NCBI GenBank assembly: GCA_035573895.1
Contig: DATLZR010000029.1
Span: 1 to 63,324, forward strand
DNA: 63,324 nt
Reading direction: 5' to 3'
Origin: Blastocatellia bacterium
GTDB lineage: Bacteria > Acidobacteriota > Blastocatellia > HR10
Below, piece after piece: positions 44,132-53,046 of this stretch. A program made the translations under genes and the position numbers. Each line of letters opens with the position of its first letter. Position 1 is the stretch's first letter. Under the pieces are notes generated by a model that was not told where the DNA came from, made no database searches, and saw only the letters and a program-made list of their open reading frames with translations.

Positions 44132-44771
44132 AATACGCGACCCATCCTGGTGAAGAACTAGCCTTCGGTGCAAATTGCAAGGAGAGGGGCCAGGAAAGCT
44201 GTGGAGTGGAAAAATCAAGGTTTTGGTGTAACTGCCAGGCGACATGATTTCGTATTTGCTGACGGCCTTATGATATTTCATTGGGTGAGGTGTCTGGACA
44301 ATCGGTCGTATGATTTTCTCCCTTTGAACGCAAGGCAGAAGTCAGTTTTCAGGGTTCTTTACTCCAGGTAGATTTTCGTTAGCAGCCGTTTCTTTTGAGA
44401 AAGCACCGGAGGGATGCGGGTGAGGGGAAGGCGAGAGCGGGCATTCCACGACAGGGTCAGACTTAATAAGGTCCGCCGGCTTCACATCGCTCTTCTCTGG
44501 ACGTTCTCCTTCCAAGTCAGGAGGCCCGCTGTGCAGTACACGTTCACCTGCTGCCGGGTCGGTGCGCGTGATCCCTTCTACGTTTCCCGAGCAGACCTGG
44601 TCGAAGGCGGCGTCATCAAAAGGCGATACTTTGTGCCTTTCTCAACCGCTCCACTCGGTGCGCGGGTGCTTATCGCAAGCATTTCCTTCGGGGTGTCGTT
44701 TGGCAGCAGGGGGGATCAGTTTCCTCGCCCTGTGCTTTTGACCACACCAAAACTTAAGGAGGGATCAGCCT
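44132..44771 (+). other. ~640-nt leader before the first molybdoenzyme pair
   Basis: Two short frames (44168-44371 and 44414-44794) show no recognisable domain, and the second overlaps the real start of the next gene. GGTGCAAATTGCAAGGAG near 44166 faintly recalls a riboswitch core but does not fit a known class. The leader may hold a small RNA, a regulatory RNA or decayed sequence. Confidence 0.35.
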
Positions 44772-45236
44772 ATGGCGATAAATCTCAAAGTTAACGGGAG
44801 GTCGGTGACACTTGACGTTGATCCGACGATGCCCCTTCTTTACGTGCTCAGCGATTTCCTCCAGCTCAACGGACCGAAGTTCGGCTGTGGTCTCGGGCAG
44901 TGCGGGGCCTGCACGGTTTTAGTCGAAGGTGAGGCCATTCGCTCGTGCATTACGCCGGTGTCGTCCGTTGAGGGGTTCGAGATCGTGACCTTAGAGGGGC
45001 TTGGATCGCCGGATAATCCACATCCGATTCAGCGGATATTTATCGAGGAACAGGCTGTGCAGTGTGGCTTTTGCCTGAGTGGGGTCATCCTCACGGCTAA
45101 GGCGATTCTCGATCAGAACCCGCGCGCCAGCGAAGAGGATATCTCTCGGGCCATGAGCGGCGTTCTCTGCCGCTGCTGCACGCATGTTCGGATGGTGAAA
45201 GCCATTCAGCGTTACCAGAAGGAGGTGGCCGTATGA
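44772..45236 (+). CDS. (2Fe-2S) subunit of isoquinoline-1-oxidoreductase-type molybdenum hydroxylase, copy 1
   Basis: 154 residues, RBS AAGGAGGG. The N-terminal plant-type cluster uses C39, C44, C47 and C59 (FGCGLGQCGACTV). The C-terminal cluster uses C98 and C101 (CGFC) plus C133 and C135 in CRCCTHV. In the usual motif CRCGTY a glycine follows the last cysteine; here it is a cysteine (C136). This subunit passes electrons from the molybdenum cofactor to an acceptor. Its stop overlaps the start of the large subunit as ATGA. Confidence 0.92.
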   Translation: MAINLKVNGRSVTLDVDPTMPLLYVLSDFLQLNGPKFGCGLGQCGACTVLVEGEAIRSCITPVSSVEGFEIVTLEGLGSPDNPHPIQRIFIEEQAVQCGFCLSGVILTAKAILDQNPRASEEDISRAMSGVLCRCCTHVRMVKAIQRYQKEVAV

Positions 45237-47677
45237 AGAAAAGACGAGTCCGAAGGACGTATGAGCCGCTTCTGACTGCTGATGCCCAGGCCGCCCTGGA
45301 GAGGGCGGGCTTCACCCGCCGGAATTTTCTCAAGGGAGCCGGGGCCTTGATCGTTAGTTTCAGCATGGCCGGCGTTGCCGAGAAGGTCGTGGGATCGGCA
45401 GCCGGTGCCGTACAGCAACCGGCGGATCCAAGAGACCTGCTCGATTCCTGGATCGCCATCGCCGAAGATGGGCGAGTGACCGCTTACGTGGGCAAGGTGG
45501 AGCTGGGGCAGGGAATCGCGACGGCTCAAGTGCAGTTGGTTGCGGAGGAGCTTTATGTTCCCATCTCGCGCGTGACGCTGATCTACGGCGACACAGCCGT
45601 TGCGCCTGATCAAGGAGTGACGGCGGGCAGTCAATCGCATCCCACTAATTTCAATCCGCTGAATCCATCGAGTCCCGGAAATCGCAGTTTGCTGACGGCC
45701 GCCGCGTCGGCTCGTGAAGCTCTGCTGAAATTGGCCTCCGAGCGCTTGGGCGTTCCCGTCGAGCAGCTCACCATTTCCGAAGGAGTGATCAGCGTGAAGT
45801 CCGATCCCTCCAAGAGGGTGAGCTACGGCGAGTTGGTCGGCGGCAAGAAATTCAACCTTCCCGTTGATCCCAATGCCAAGCCGAAAGATCCAAAGGAATG
45901 GACCATTCGTGGAACCTCCGTTCCTCGTCTGGAGATCCCGGCGATGGTCACCGGTCAGTTCGAGTATGTTGGAACGGTGCGGGTTCCCGGCATGGTTCAC
46001 GGACGTGTCGTGCGGCCGCCGGTTGTCGGAGCGACGCTCGTCAGCATTGACAATCAAAGCGAAGTTGAACAAATGCCGGGCAACGTGAAGGTTGTCCGCA
46101 AGGGCAACTTCGTGGGCGTTGTGGCTGACACCCAATGGGCTGCCCAGAAGGCCGCGGAGGCGCTCAAGATCACCTGGAAGATGCCCGATACTCCTCTGCC
46201 TCCCTTTTCGGAGTTTTATCAGTGGCTGCGCTCGCAGCCGCTCGATAAGTTCAGCCACACCCGACCTGTTGACTCTGGCGACGTGGATCAGAAGCTGGCT
46301 AATGCTGCTAAGGTCATTCGGGCGACGTACTTTCACCCCTACCAGATGCATGCCTCAATGGGAGCTTCCGTAGCTGTCGCCGACGTGCAAGGAGATAAAG
46401 CGACGATCTGGTGCGCCAGCCAGAATGTCTACGCTCATCGGGATACGGCCGCGCGTATTCTCGGCATCCCTGCGAGCAACATTCGCGTGATCTTTCGCAC
46501 TGGCACCGGCTGCTACGGGCTCAATGGGGCGGACACGGTCGGATTCGATGCCGCGATTCTATCCCAAGCTGTGGGCAAGCCCGTGCGCGTGCAACTTTCG
46601 CGCAAAGATGAGATGGCCTGGGAGAACTATGGGCCGGCCTACGTCATCGAGCAGCGCGCCGCCGTTGATGCTCAAGGAAACATCATCGCCTGGGACCATG
46701 AGAGCTGGACGCTGAACCGGGGTGGTCGCCCCAATGCGAATAATCCGGGCAATGTTCCCACGGGCTATCTTGTCGGATTCCCCTCGCCGACGGTCACGCC
46801 GAGCGGCACAATCCCCAATCCTCCGCAAGCTTTCCCCCGAAATGGGAGCAACCACGTTCCCTCGTATGTCACCGGTCGAGGACGAGACGGGGTGGCCCGG
46901 TATCTGGGAACGGTGGAAAGTCAGCGGGTGATCGTGCACACGCTGGCGTCACCCTTCTTTACCGGACCGCTTCGGTCTCCGGCGCGATTGCAAAACACTT
47001 TCGCCCACGAATCGTTCATAGATGAAATTGCGGCCGCTGTTGGCGCTGACCCGGTGGAATTTCGTCTCCGCCACCTCAACAACGTCCCGCCGACCGAGGA
47101 GATCAGCGGTGAACGACTCAAGGCGGTTATTCGGGCGGCGGCCCAAGCTGCGGGCTGGGATCCGCGACCTTCTCCCAAGCCCGGCAACCCCCGTACCGGT
47201 GTTGTCACGGGTCGTGGAATTGCCGCCTGTCTCTACGAGGGCGACAATGGCTATTGCGCGGTCGTGGCGGAAGTCGAAGTGGATCAGGACACGGGTGTGA
47301 TTACTCCCACGAGGTTCTTCGTCGGCCATGATTGCGGCCCCATCACCAATCCCGATGGATTGCGCAATCAGATCGAAGGCGGCCTCTATCAGGGCATGAG
47401 TCGGGCTCTGGTGGAAGAAGTGAAGTGGGATAGTGAGAAGATCACCTCTGTGGACTGGATCACCTATCCTGTGATGACGTTCGGCCACAAGACTCCTGAG
47501 ATCGTGAGCGTACTCATTGACCGCCGGGACGTCGAAGCCATGGGTGCCGGTGAGACAACGATTACCGTTGTCGCTGCTGCCATTGCCAATGCTGTTTTCG
47601 ATGCCACGGGCGCTCGGCTCCGGCAGATTCCCTTCACGCCGGAACGAGTTAAGGCAGCATTGGCCGCACGTGGGTAG
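45233..47677 (+). CDS. Molybdenum cofactor-binding subunit (IorB-type), copy 1, Tat-exported
   Basis: 814 residues. A twin-arginine signal FTRRNFLKGAGALIVSFSM lies at ~27-45, later than usual, so the enzyme should be carried folded to the periplasm together with its small partner. The body has YVGKVELGQGIATAQ, VGRVVRPPV-like and APLRSPARLQN-type stretches of the aldehyde dehydrogenase/IorB family, and ends with GAGETTITVVAAAIANAVFD, whose glutamate is the catalytic base. The substrate could be an N-heterocycle or aldehyde; it is not readable from sequence. ATGA overlap with the small subunit shows coupled translation. Confidence 0.92.
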   Translation: MKKRRVRRTYEPLLTADAQAALERAGFTRRNFLKGAGALIVSFSMAGVAEKVVGSAAGAVQQPADPRDLLDSWIAIAEDGRVTAYVGKVELGQGIATAQVQLVAEELYVPISRVTLIYGDTAVAPDQGVTAGSQSHPTNFNPLNPSSPGNRSLLTAAASAREALLKLASERLGVPVEQLTISEGVISVKSDPSKRVSYGELVGGKKFNLPVDPNAKPKDPKEWTIRGTSVPRLEIPAMVTGQFEYVGTVRVPGMVHGRVVRPPVVGATLVSIDNQSEVEQMPGNVKVVRKGNFVGVVADTQWAAQKAAEALKITWKMPDTPLPPFSEFYQWLRSQPLDKFSHTRPVDSGDVDQKLANAAKVIRATYFHPYQMHASMGASVAVADVQGDKATIWCASQNVYAHRDTAARILGIPASNIRVIFRTGTGCYGLNGADTVGFDAAILSQAVGKPVRVQLSRKDEMAWENYGPAYVIEQRAAVDAQGNIIAWDHESWTLNRGGRPNANNPGNVPTGYLVGFPSPTVTPSGTIPNPPQAFPRNGSNHVPSYVTGRGRDGVARYLGTVESQRVIVHTLASPFFTGPLRSPARLQNTFAHESFIDEIAAAVGADPVEFRLRHLNNVPPTEEISGERLKAVIRAAAQAAGWDPRPSPKPGNPRTGVVTGRGIAACLYEGDNGYCAVVAEVEVDQDTGVITPTRFFVGHDCGPITNPDGLRNQIEGGLYQGMSRALVEEVKWDSEKITSVDWITYPVMTFGHKTPEIVSVLIDRRDVEAMGAGETTITVVAAAIANAVFDATGARLRQIPFTPERVKAALAARG

Positions 47678-48093
47678 TCGGTTTTCGGGGCGTGGGTCGG
47701 TAGTGCCCACGCCCGATCTCGTGACGCCAAGAGGAATGGGATGAGGGTATCTTCGCCTGATGAGACCGGTCGGGGCAGCCTGTACCGGTCTGCCGATCTT
47801 CAGCCGGTTCGTTCTCATCGCTCCAGGTGTTTCCCGTTCGGATCGAGGCGGAAGAGGAGTAATCCGCATTTTTTTGACTTGAGAAACGCGAAAAGAGCGC
47901 TGTGGTCAGTTTCAGGAGACGCCGTTCATAGAGTCTCGCGCCCCGTGACTTGGGGTCATCGGGGCGGTGGATGAAGGAGTCTGCATCAAAAGGAGCTGAC
48001 CTAAGAAAGGTCCGCAGACCTTGCGATGCGCGTCCCCTGGAGCATGGCGTGAGCTTCAGGTGGAAAACCCAAACTGAAAGGAGGCATATCAGC
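47678..48093 (+). other. Spacer between the two molybdoenzyme pairs
   Basis: 416 bp without a recognised gene. A TTGACT lies at 47874-47879, but no good -10 box follows at the right distance. An RBS (AAAGGAGG) stands at 48077-48084. The second pair may have its own promoter here that I cannot place. Confidence 0.35.
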
Positions 48094-48561
48094 ATGAGTC
48101 GCATCACCCTGAAGGTCAACGGTCGTTCGGTTACGGTGGACGTGGAGCCGGACACGCCATTGCTGTACGTGTTGCGCAATGACCTGGGATTGAACGGGCC
48201 GCGATTCGGCTGTGGTCTCGGGCAGTGCGGAGCCTGTACGGTGATCGTGGAGGGCGAAGCGATCCGATCCTGTATCACCCCCGTTGAATTCGTCGAGGGA
48301 TTCGACATCATCACGCTCGAGGGATTGGGAACGTTGGAAAATCCACATCCCATCCAGAAGGCGTTCATCGAGAACCAGGCGGCACAGTGCGGTTACTGCA
48401 TCAACGGGTTCATCATGCAGGCAAAGGCGTTTCTCGATCAGAATCCGCGGGCGAGCGACCAAGAGATCATCGCCGCGTTAGAGGGAAATCTGTGCCGTTG
48501 TGGGACCTATCTGCGAATCCTCCAGGCCGTCAAGCAATATCAACAGGAGGTGCGCCTATGA
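48094..48561 (+). CDS. (2Fe-2S) subunit of isoquinoline-1-oxidoreductase-type molybdenum hydroxylase, copy 2
   Basis: 155 residues from ATG 48094, chosen for the RBS and homology to copy 1. Both cluster motifs are canonical: CGLGQCGACTV with the fourth cysteine in RSCITP, and CGYC plus CRCGTYLRI. It is close in sequence to copy 1, so the pairs arose by tandem duplication. Its stop overlaps the next start as ATGA. It should carry electrons from molybdenum to a periplasmic acceptor such as a c-type cytochrome. Confidence 0.93.
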   Translation: MSRITLKVNGRSVTVDVEPDTPLLYVLRNDLGLNGPRFGCGLGQCGACTVIVEGEAIRSCITPVEFVEGFDIITLEGLGTLENPHPIQKAFIENQAAQCGYCINGFIMQAKAFLDQNPRASDQEIIAALEGNLCRCGTYLRILQAVKQYQQEVRL

Positions 48562-50897
48562 TGACGAGAACACTCATGCCAGAAGCTGTTGCCGACCCGA
48601 CCAGTGTCGAGGATGTCTTCGCCATCACCGGTTTTGATGAGACCGTGAAAAGGCGAGGGATGTCCCGGCGAAGTTTCCTCAAAGGCACGGGCATGCTGGT
48701 TGTTTCCTTCAGCCTTGGTCGTGCTATGAAGCTGGCGGAGTGGGGAGAGGAGGCGCTCGCCCAGGTTCCGTCCAACCAGGTTGATTCTTTCATCGCCATC
48801 GCGGCCGATGGAAGTGTCACCGCCTTTACCGGGAAGGTGGATCTTGGCACGGGGATTTCCGTCGGTTTGAGGCAGATGCTGGCGGAGGAACTCGATGTCG
48901 CTTACGAACGCATCCGTTGGATTCAAGGGGATACGGCTGTTGTCCCCGATCAAGGGGCGACTGTGGGCAGCCGATCCATTTCCGACGGAGGAGCCACAAT
49001 CCGGCGAGCCGGAGCCGCCGCCCGCCAATTCCTTCTCAATCTGGCGTCCGAACGATTGGGTGTCCCTGTGGATCAACTGGTCGTCAATGATGGCGTGGTC
49101 AGCGTCAAGTCCGATTCGAGCCGCAAGGTCACCTATGGGGAGCTTATCGGTGATCGGAAGTTCGGCCTGACAGTTCCGGCCGCCGGTCAGATCCAACTGA
49201 AGACGCCCGATCAGTTCCGGGTCATCGGCAAACCGATTCCGCGAGGAGACATCGCGGAGAGAATCTTTGGCGTTCCCTTCGTGCAGAATGTCCGCGTGCC
49301 GGGGATGGTACATGCCCGGGTCGTTCATCCTCCAGCCAGCAATGCCAAGCTTCTCAGCGTGGATGAATCGGCCGTGAGGCAAGTACCGGGCTTCATCGCG
49401 CTCGTCGTCAAAGGGGACTTCGTCGGCGTGGTTTGTGAACGGGAGGAACAGGCGATCAAAGCGGCCAAAGTCCTCAAGGAGGCCTGCCGGTGGTCAACTC
49501 CTGATCCCTCGTTCCCGCCAATGACCGACCTTTACACATGGATGAAGCAAGCGGATGCTGCGCCGAGCAATATCATTCCACCCGTCGGCGATGTGGATGC
49601 CGCTCTGGCCAGTGCTCCCCGGGTTTTCAGTCAAACCTACTACTGGCCCTTTCAAATGCATGGAGCCATGACGCCCATGTGCTCGGTCGCCGATGTCAAA
49701 GGGGACAAGGTGACCATCTGGTCGGGGACCCAGTATCCACATGGGACGCGCACGCCGGTGGCCAATTACCTGGGCATTCCTGTAGAGAATGTGCGGGTGA
49801 TCTACGCCGAAACCTCAGGGGTCTATGGCCGGGCAGTGACCGACGATTCCGTCCTTGAAGCGGTGATCCTCTCACAGGCGGTGGGTCGTCCGGTCAGACT
49901 GCAGTGGATGCGCGAAGATGAGCACGGCTGGGAACCAAAAGGTCCGGCTCACGTGATGACTGTCCGGGCAGGTACGGATGCGGCGGGTACGATCATCGCC
50001 TGGGAGTTCGAGGATCGGACGTTTCCCTGGACGATGTCCGAACCTTTAGCGGCCCGGCTTATGGGCTCGACACGTCCGGATGGGACCTTCAATAATGGGT
50101 CCGGCTGTGCCGGTCAGGAGTACGCCTTCCCCAACAAGCGGATCATCAGACGTAACCTCAGTTTTGCTGCTCTGGCCAAGTTCCAGCAGAATACGACGCT
50201 TCGGACAACGGCCTTGCGGGCCCCGGGAGATCCGGCGCGCGCCTTCGCCTGTGAGTCGTTCATTGACGAGCTGGCGGCAGCAGTCCAGGCCGATCCCATC
50301 GAATATCGGCTGCGCCATCTCAACCCGAGCGACGCTGTTCAATCACGGGTCATTGATGTGATCAAGGCAGCAGCGGAACGGAGTGGATGGCAGCCGGGAC
50401 CTTCTCCGCGGCCGGGGGTCCCACGAACGGGCGTCGTGACGGGACGGGGATTTGCCTTCGCCCGTCGGGGAACGTATGTAGCTGCTGTTGCTGACGTCGA
50501 AGTGGATCAGGACACCGGTGGAGTCCGGGTCACTCGCATCGTCATTGCCCACGACTGCGGGTTGATCATTAATCCCGATAGTGTGGTGCAACAGATCGAG
50601 GGGCAGGTCATCCAGACCGTCGGTCGAGCCCTCCGGGAAGAGGTCGTCTTTGATCAGTATCGGGTGACGAGTCTGGACTGGATCACCTATCCCGTCACGC
50701 GGTTCCCGGACGTGCCTCAAGTGGACATCGTGCTCATCAATCGGCCCGATCAATCTCCAATGGGCGTTGGTGAGCCTGCCCTCAATCCCGTCCCGGCAGC
50801 AATCGCGAATGCGATCTTCAACGCGACGGGAGCCCGGCTCCGTCAGGTGCCTTTCACGCCGGATAGGGTGAAGGCCGCCCTTGACGCTCGTCGCTGA
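48558..50897 (+). CDS. Molybdenum cofactor-binding subunit (IorB-type), copy 2, Tat-exported
   Basis: 779 residues from ATG 48558. The Tat motif MSRRSFLKGTGMLVVSFSL is at ~34-52. FTGKVDLGTGISVGLRQ, TALRAPGDPARAFACESF and the ending GVGEPALNPVPAAIANAIFN show the IorB family and the catalytic glutamate. It shares the C-terminal phrase TGARLRQ(I/V)PFTP with copy 1 but differs strongly around the substrate pocket, so the two enzymes probably act on different compounds. A strong hairpin terminator follows directly. Confidence 0.93.
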   Translation: MMTRTLMPEAVADPTSVEDVFAITGFDETVKRRGMSRRSFLKGTGMLVVSFSLGRAMKLAEWGEEALAQVPSNQVDSFIAIAADGSVTAFTGKVDLGTGISVGLRQMLAEELDVAYERIRWIQGDTAVVPDQGATVGSRSISDGGATIRRAGAAARQFLLNLASERLGVPVDQLVVNDGVVSVKSDSSRKVTYGELIGDRKFGLTVPAAGQIQLKTPDQFRVIGKPIPRGDIAERIFGVPFVQNVRVPGMVHARVVHPPASNAKLLSVDESAVRQVPGFIALVVKGDFVGVVCEREEQAIKAAKVLKEACRWSTPDPSFPPMTDLYTWMKQADAAPSNIIPPVGDVDAALASAPRVFSQTYYWPFQMHGAMTPMCSVADVKGDKVTIWSGTQYPHGTRTPVANYLGIPVENVRVIYAETSGVYGRAVTDDSVLEAVILSQAVGRPVRLQWMREDEHGWEPKGPAHVMTVRAGTDAAGTIIAWEFEDRTFPWTMSEPLAARLMGSTRPDGTFNNGSGCAGQEYAFPNKRIIRRNLSFAALAKFQQNTTLRTTALRAPGDPARAFACESFIDELAAAVQADPIEYRLRHLNPSDAVQSRVIDVIKAAAERSGWQPGPSPRPGVPRTGVVTGRGFAFARRGTYVAAVADVEVDQDTGGVRVTRIVIAHDCGLIINPDSVVQQIEGQVIQTVGRALREEVVFDQYRVTSLDWITYPVTRFPDVPQVDIVLINRPDQSPMGVGEPALNPVPAAIANAIFNATGARLRQVPFTPDRVKAALDARR

Positions 50898-50904
50898 GGA
50901 AGCG

Positions 50905-50945
50905 GGCTGCTCCCTCGTCCGGTATCCGCTATTGAGGGAGCAGCC
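50905..50945 (+). terminator. Hairpin terminator after molybdoenzyme pair 2
   Basis: A perfect 12-bp stem: GGCTGCTCCCTC (50905-50916) with GAGGGAGCAGCC (50934-50945), 17-nt loop, starting 8 nt after the stop codon. The following TTCCCCT is only weakly U-rich. Confidence 0.72.
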
Positions 50946-51055
50946 TTCCCCTGTCGCGGGATGACAAGAGAGAAATCTGTCTCGTCTGGCTGCTGAAAGG
51001 GGGTGGAACACAGGGGCCATCTGCGGTTTTTGCGCGCTCTGACCGAGGAAACTTT

Positions 51056-52978
51056 ATGCGTATAGTGCTGCTGTGGATCAGCGTCGTTGTCGTCATTCTG
51101 ACCCCATTTCATCACCTCCTGCATCCGGTAGGCGCCGCATTCAACACTCGGACTCGTCATGCAATTCAGTGGTCTGGCCATCTCAATGAGGCCGACACCC
51201 GGCCGCAGAGTAAGCTGAGCGTCTACGCCCCTGATCGAATTGTGGCCGACAGCCCAACTCGCGTGGTGGAGTTCATGTCCACGGGGTTTCGATATGTTCC
51301 CAGGGGAATTTCGGTTCCCGACTTCCACTTCGGGCTGGAGACGATTTCGGCAGGAAATTTCCTGCTCCGCGTACGAGATCACCAAACGCTTCCTCAGCTG
51401 ACCGGTGAAAGCGAAGTCAGCTATCCCCGGGGATTCGGCGTGACCGAAGTCTATTTGGTTTTTGACAATGGGATTGAGCAGTTATTTTTCCTGAAGCAAA
51501 ACCCGAATCCCGCGGCCCGCGCCCTCATCATTTCCGGTCGGGTTCTCACGGAACTATGGAGTCCCGTTACGACGACGGTTCGGGGAATAACGTTCTACGC
51601 CGATGGGCGCGCGGCTCTGCACTACGGTCCGGTGACCGTTATTGATGCAAAGGGTCGTACGCTGCGGGCGGAGATGGCTTTCACCGGCACGCACCTGAAC
51701 ATCATCATTGATGGAGCCTGGTTGCGAGAGGCGACATATCCGGTTGTGGTTGATCCGTTCATCGGCCCGGTGACTCCGATCGCGGCGACGCCTTCTGCTG
51801 CGGGACATCCGGCCATGGCCAGCGACACGGACCACGGCCGCTACCTGGTTGTTTGGGAGCAGGAAACCTCCGGCGACAGTGAGATCATGGGGCAGTTGAT
51901 TGATGCCAGCGGCAGTCCTGCGACCTGTCATCCCGATCCGTTTCCGATCAGTCGGCAGCAGCGGGCTCGCGATACTTCGCCGGCCATCGTGTACGATCCA
52001 TCTCGCCGGAGATTTCTCGTTGTTTGGGAAGAGCGGGACTCTGACTCAGCAATGGTCACCTCCCGGATCAAAGGACGGTTTGTCGGCAGTCCCGACGATT
52101 GTGCTTCTCTGACTCCGGCAGGATCTGCCCTTGAGCTGACGCGGGGAGATGCCCGCGCGCGAGCCCCCGATGTGGCCGTCGGCGTGCTGCCCGATGGAAC
52201 AACGCGCTTCCTCGTCGTATTCCTCAAGCAGGGGGCAGGTGAGGAGGCCGATGTCTTCGGGCAGATCGTCACGGAGGAGGGAATGTTGTCCGGAGACTCC
52301 ATCTACATCGGAGGACCAACCGGGTTCGCGCCTCGGTTTCATCCTTCGGTGGCCTTTGGTGAAGCGGGCCGCGCTGAATTTTTCTCGGTCGTCTACCGGG
52401 CAGCGGATCGAGTCTTACGAATGGCCAGAGTAACGCCCGCGGGGAAGAGTCAGCCGGTGGCTCAACAATTGATCGTTGATCCGGTGGTGAATGATGATCC
52501 CGCTGACGGAGGACCGCTGGCCACCGACGTGCGTCCCGTGATCGCCTATAGCCGTTGGGGTCATCGGTGGATGGTGAGCTGGATTGACTACTCTCCTCGT
52601 TTTGGCGCGGTCTTGCAATGGATGGAAGTGCTGGCCACGAGCTTCCTCTGGCAGAGCACATTCACCACACTTCTCGGCCCCTTCCGCTACGTTCGAGGTT
52701 TGTCGTTGACCAGTTCTCCACACTCACCGGATTTTGTCGCTGCCCTCGCCGTCGGGGTGAGTCCGCGGACGGGATTTGACATCTTTGTCTTCCAGCTTCA
52801 GTACCGGATTGACTTCTTCAGCGCAACACTCCGACGCGATACCCTGGCGGGCGGAAGCTGGAACGATTGGTATCCGATCATCGGAGCGAGTTCACAACCG
52901 GAGGATTATTTTGTCGTCTGGCAGCGGAATCTTCCCGATGGGACGTTCGACATTGTCGGGCAGAGTTATGTTCCCTAG
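51056..52978 (+). CDS. Large exported hypothetical protein
   Basis: 640 residues with an N-terminal signal segment (LLWISVVVVILTPF), RBS GAGGAA. Residues ~35-235 are beta-rich and end with YPVVVDPFIGPV, a phrase common at the end of an extracellular DUF-type beta domain. Residues ~245-640 hold repeats such as GRYLVVWEQE, RRFLVVWEER and DYFVVWQRN, spaced like blades of a propeller. No cysteine motif or catalytic pattern seen. It lies between the terminator of the molybdoenzymes and xdhC, so it may be cotranscribed with the cofactor genes by chance. Function unknown. Confidence 0.68.
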   Translation: MRIVLLWISVVVVILTPFHHLLHPVGAAFNTRTRHAIQWSGHLNEADTRPQSKLSVYAPDRIVADSPTRVVEFMSTGFRYVPRGISVPDFHFGLETISAGNFLLRVRDHQTLPQLTGESEVSYPRGFGVTEVYLVFDNGIEQLFFLKQNPNPAARALIISGRVLTELWSPVTTTVRGITFYADGRAALHYGPVTVIDAKGRTLRAEMAFTGTHLNIIIDGAWLREATYPVVVDPFIGPVTPIAATPSAAGHPAMASDTDHGRYLVVWEQETSGDSEIMGQLIDASGSPATCHPDPFPISRQQRARDTSPAIVYDPSRRRFLVVWEERDSDSAMVTSRIKGRFVGSPDDCASLTPAGSALELTRGDARARAPDVAVGVLPDGTTRFLVVFLKQGAGEEADVFGQIVTEEGMLSGDSIYIGGPTGFAPRFHPSVAFGEAGRAEFFSVVYRAADRVLRMARVTPAGKSQPVAQQLIVDPVVNDDPADGGPLATDVRPVIAYSRWGHRWMVSWIDYSPRFGAVLQWMEVLATSFLWQSTFTTLLGPFRYVRGLSLTSSPHSPDFVAALAVGVSPRTGFDIFVFQLQYRIDFFSATLRRDTLAGGSWNDWYPIIGASSQPEDYFVVWQRNLPDGTFDIVGQSYVP

Positions 52979-53046
52979 TGGGCTGGACAGCAGTGGCCGA
53001 CCGTTCTACCATTGCCTCATCGCACGCATGGGGAGGAGGAAAAGTC

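Noticed and set aside
44150-44215. Cobalamin-riboswitch-like stretch near GGTGCAAATTGC
   Set aside because: Only a few bases match; the conserved B12 box and receptor-loop pairing are missing and the downstream genes are unrelated to cobalamin.
44414-44794. 126-codon frame upstream of the first molybdoenzyme gene
   Set aside because: No domain is visible and it overlaps the well-supported start and RBS at 44772 in another frame.
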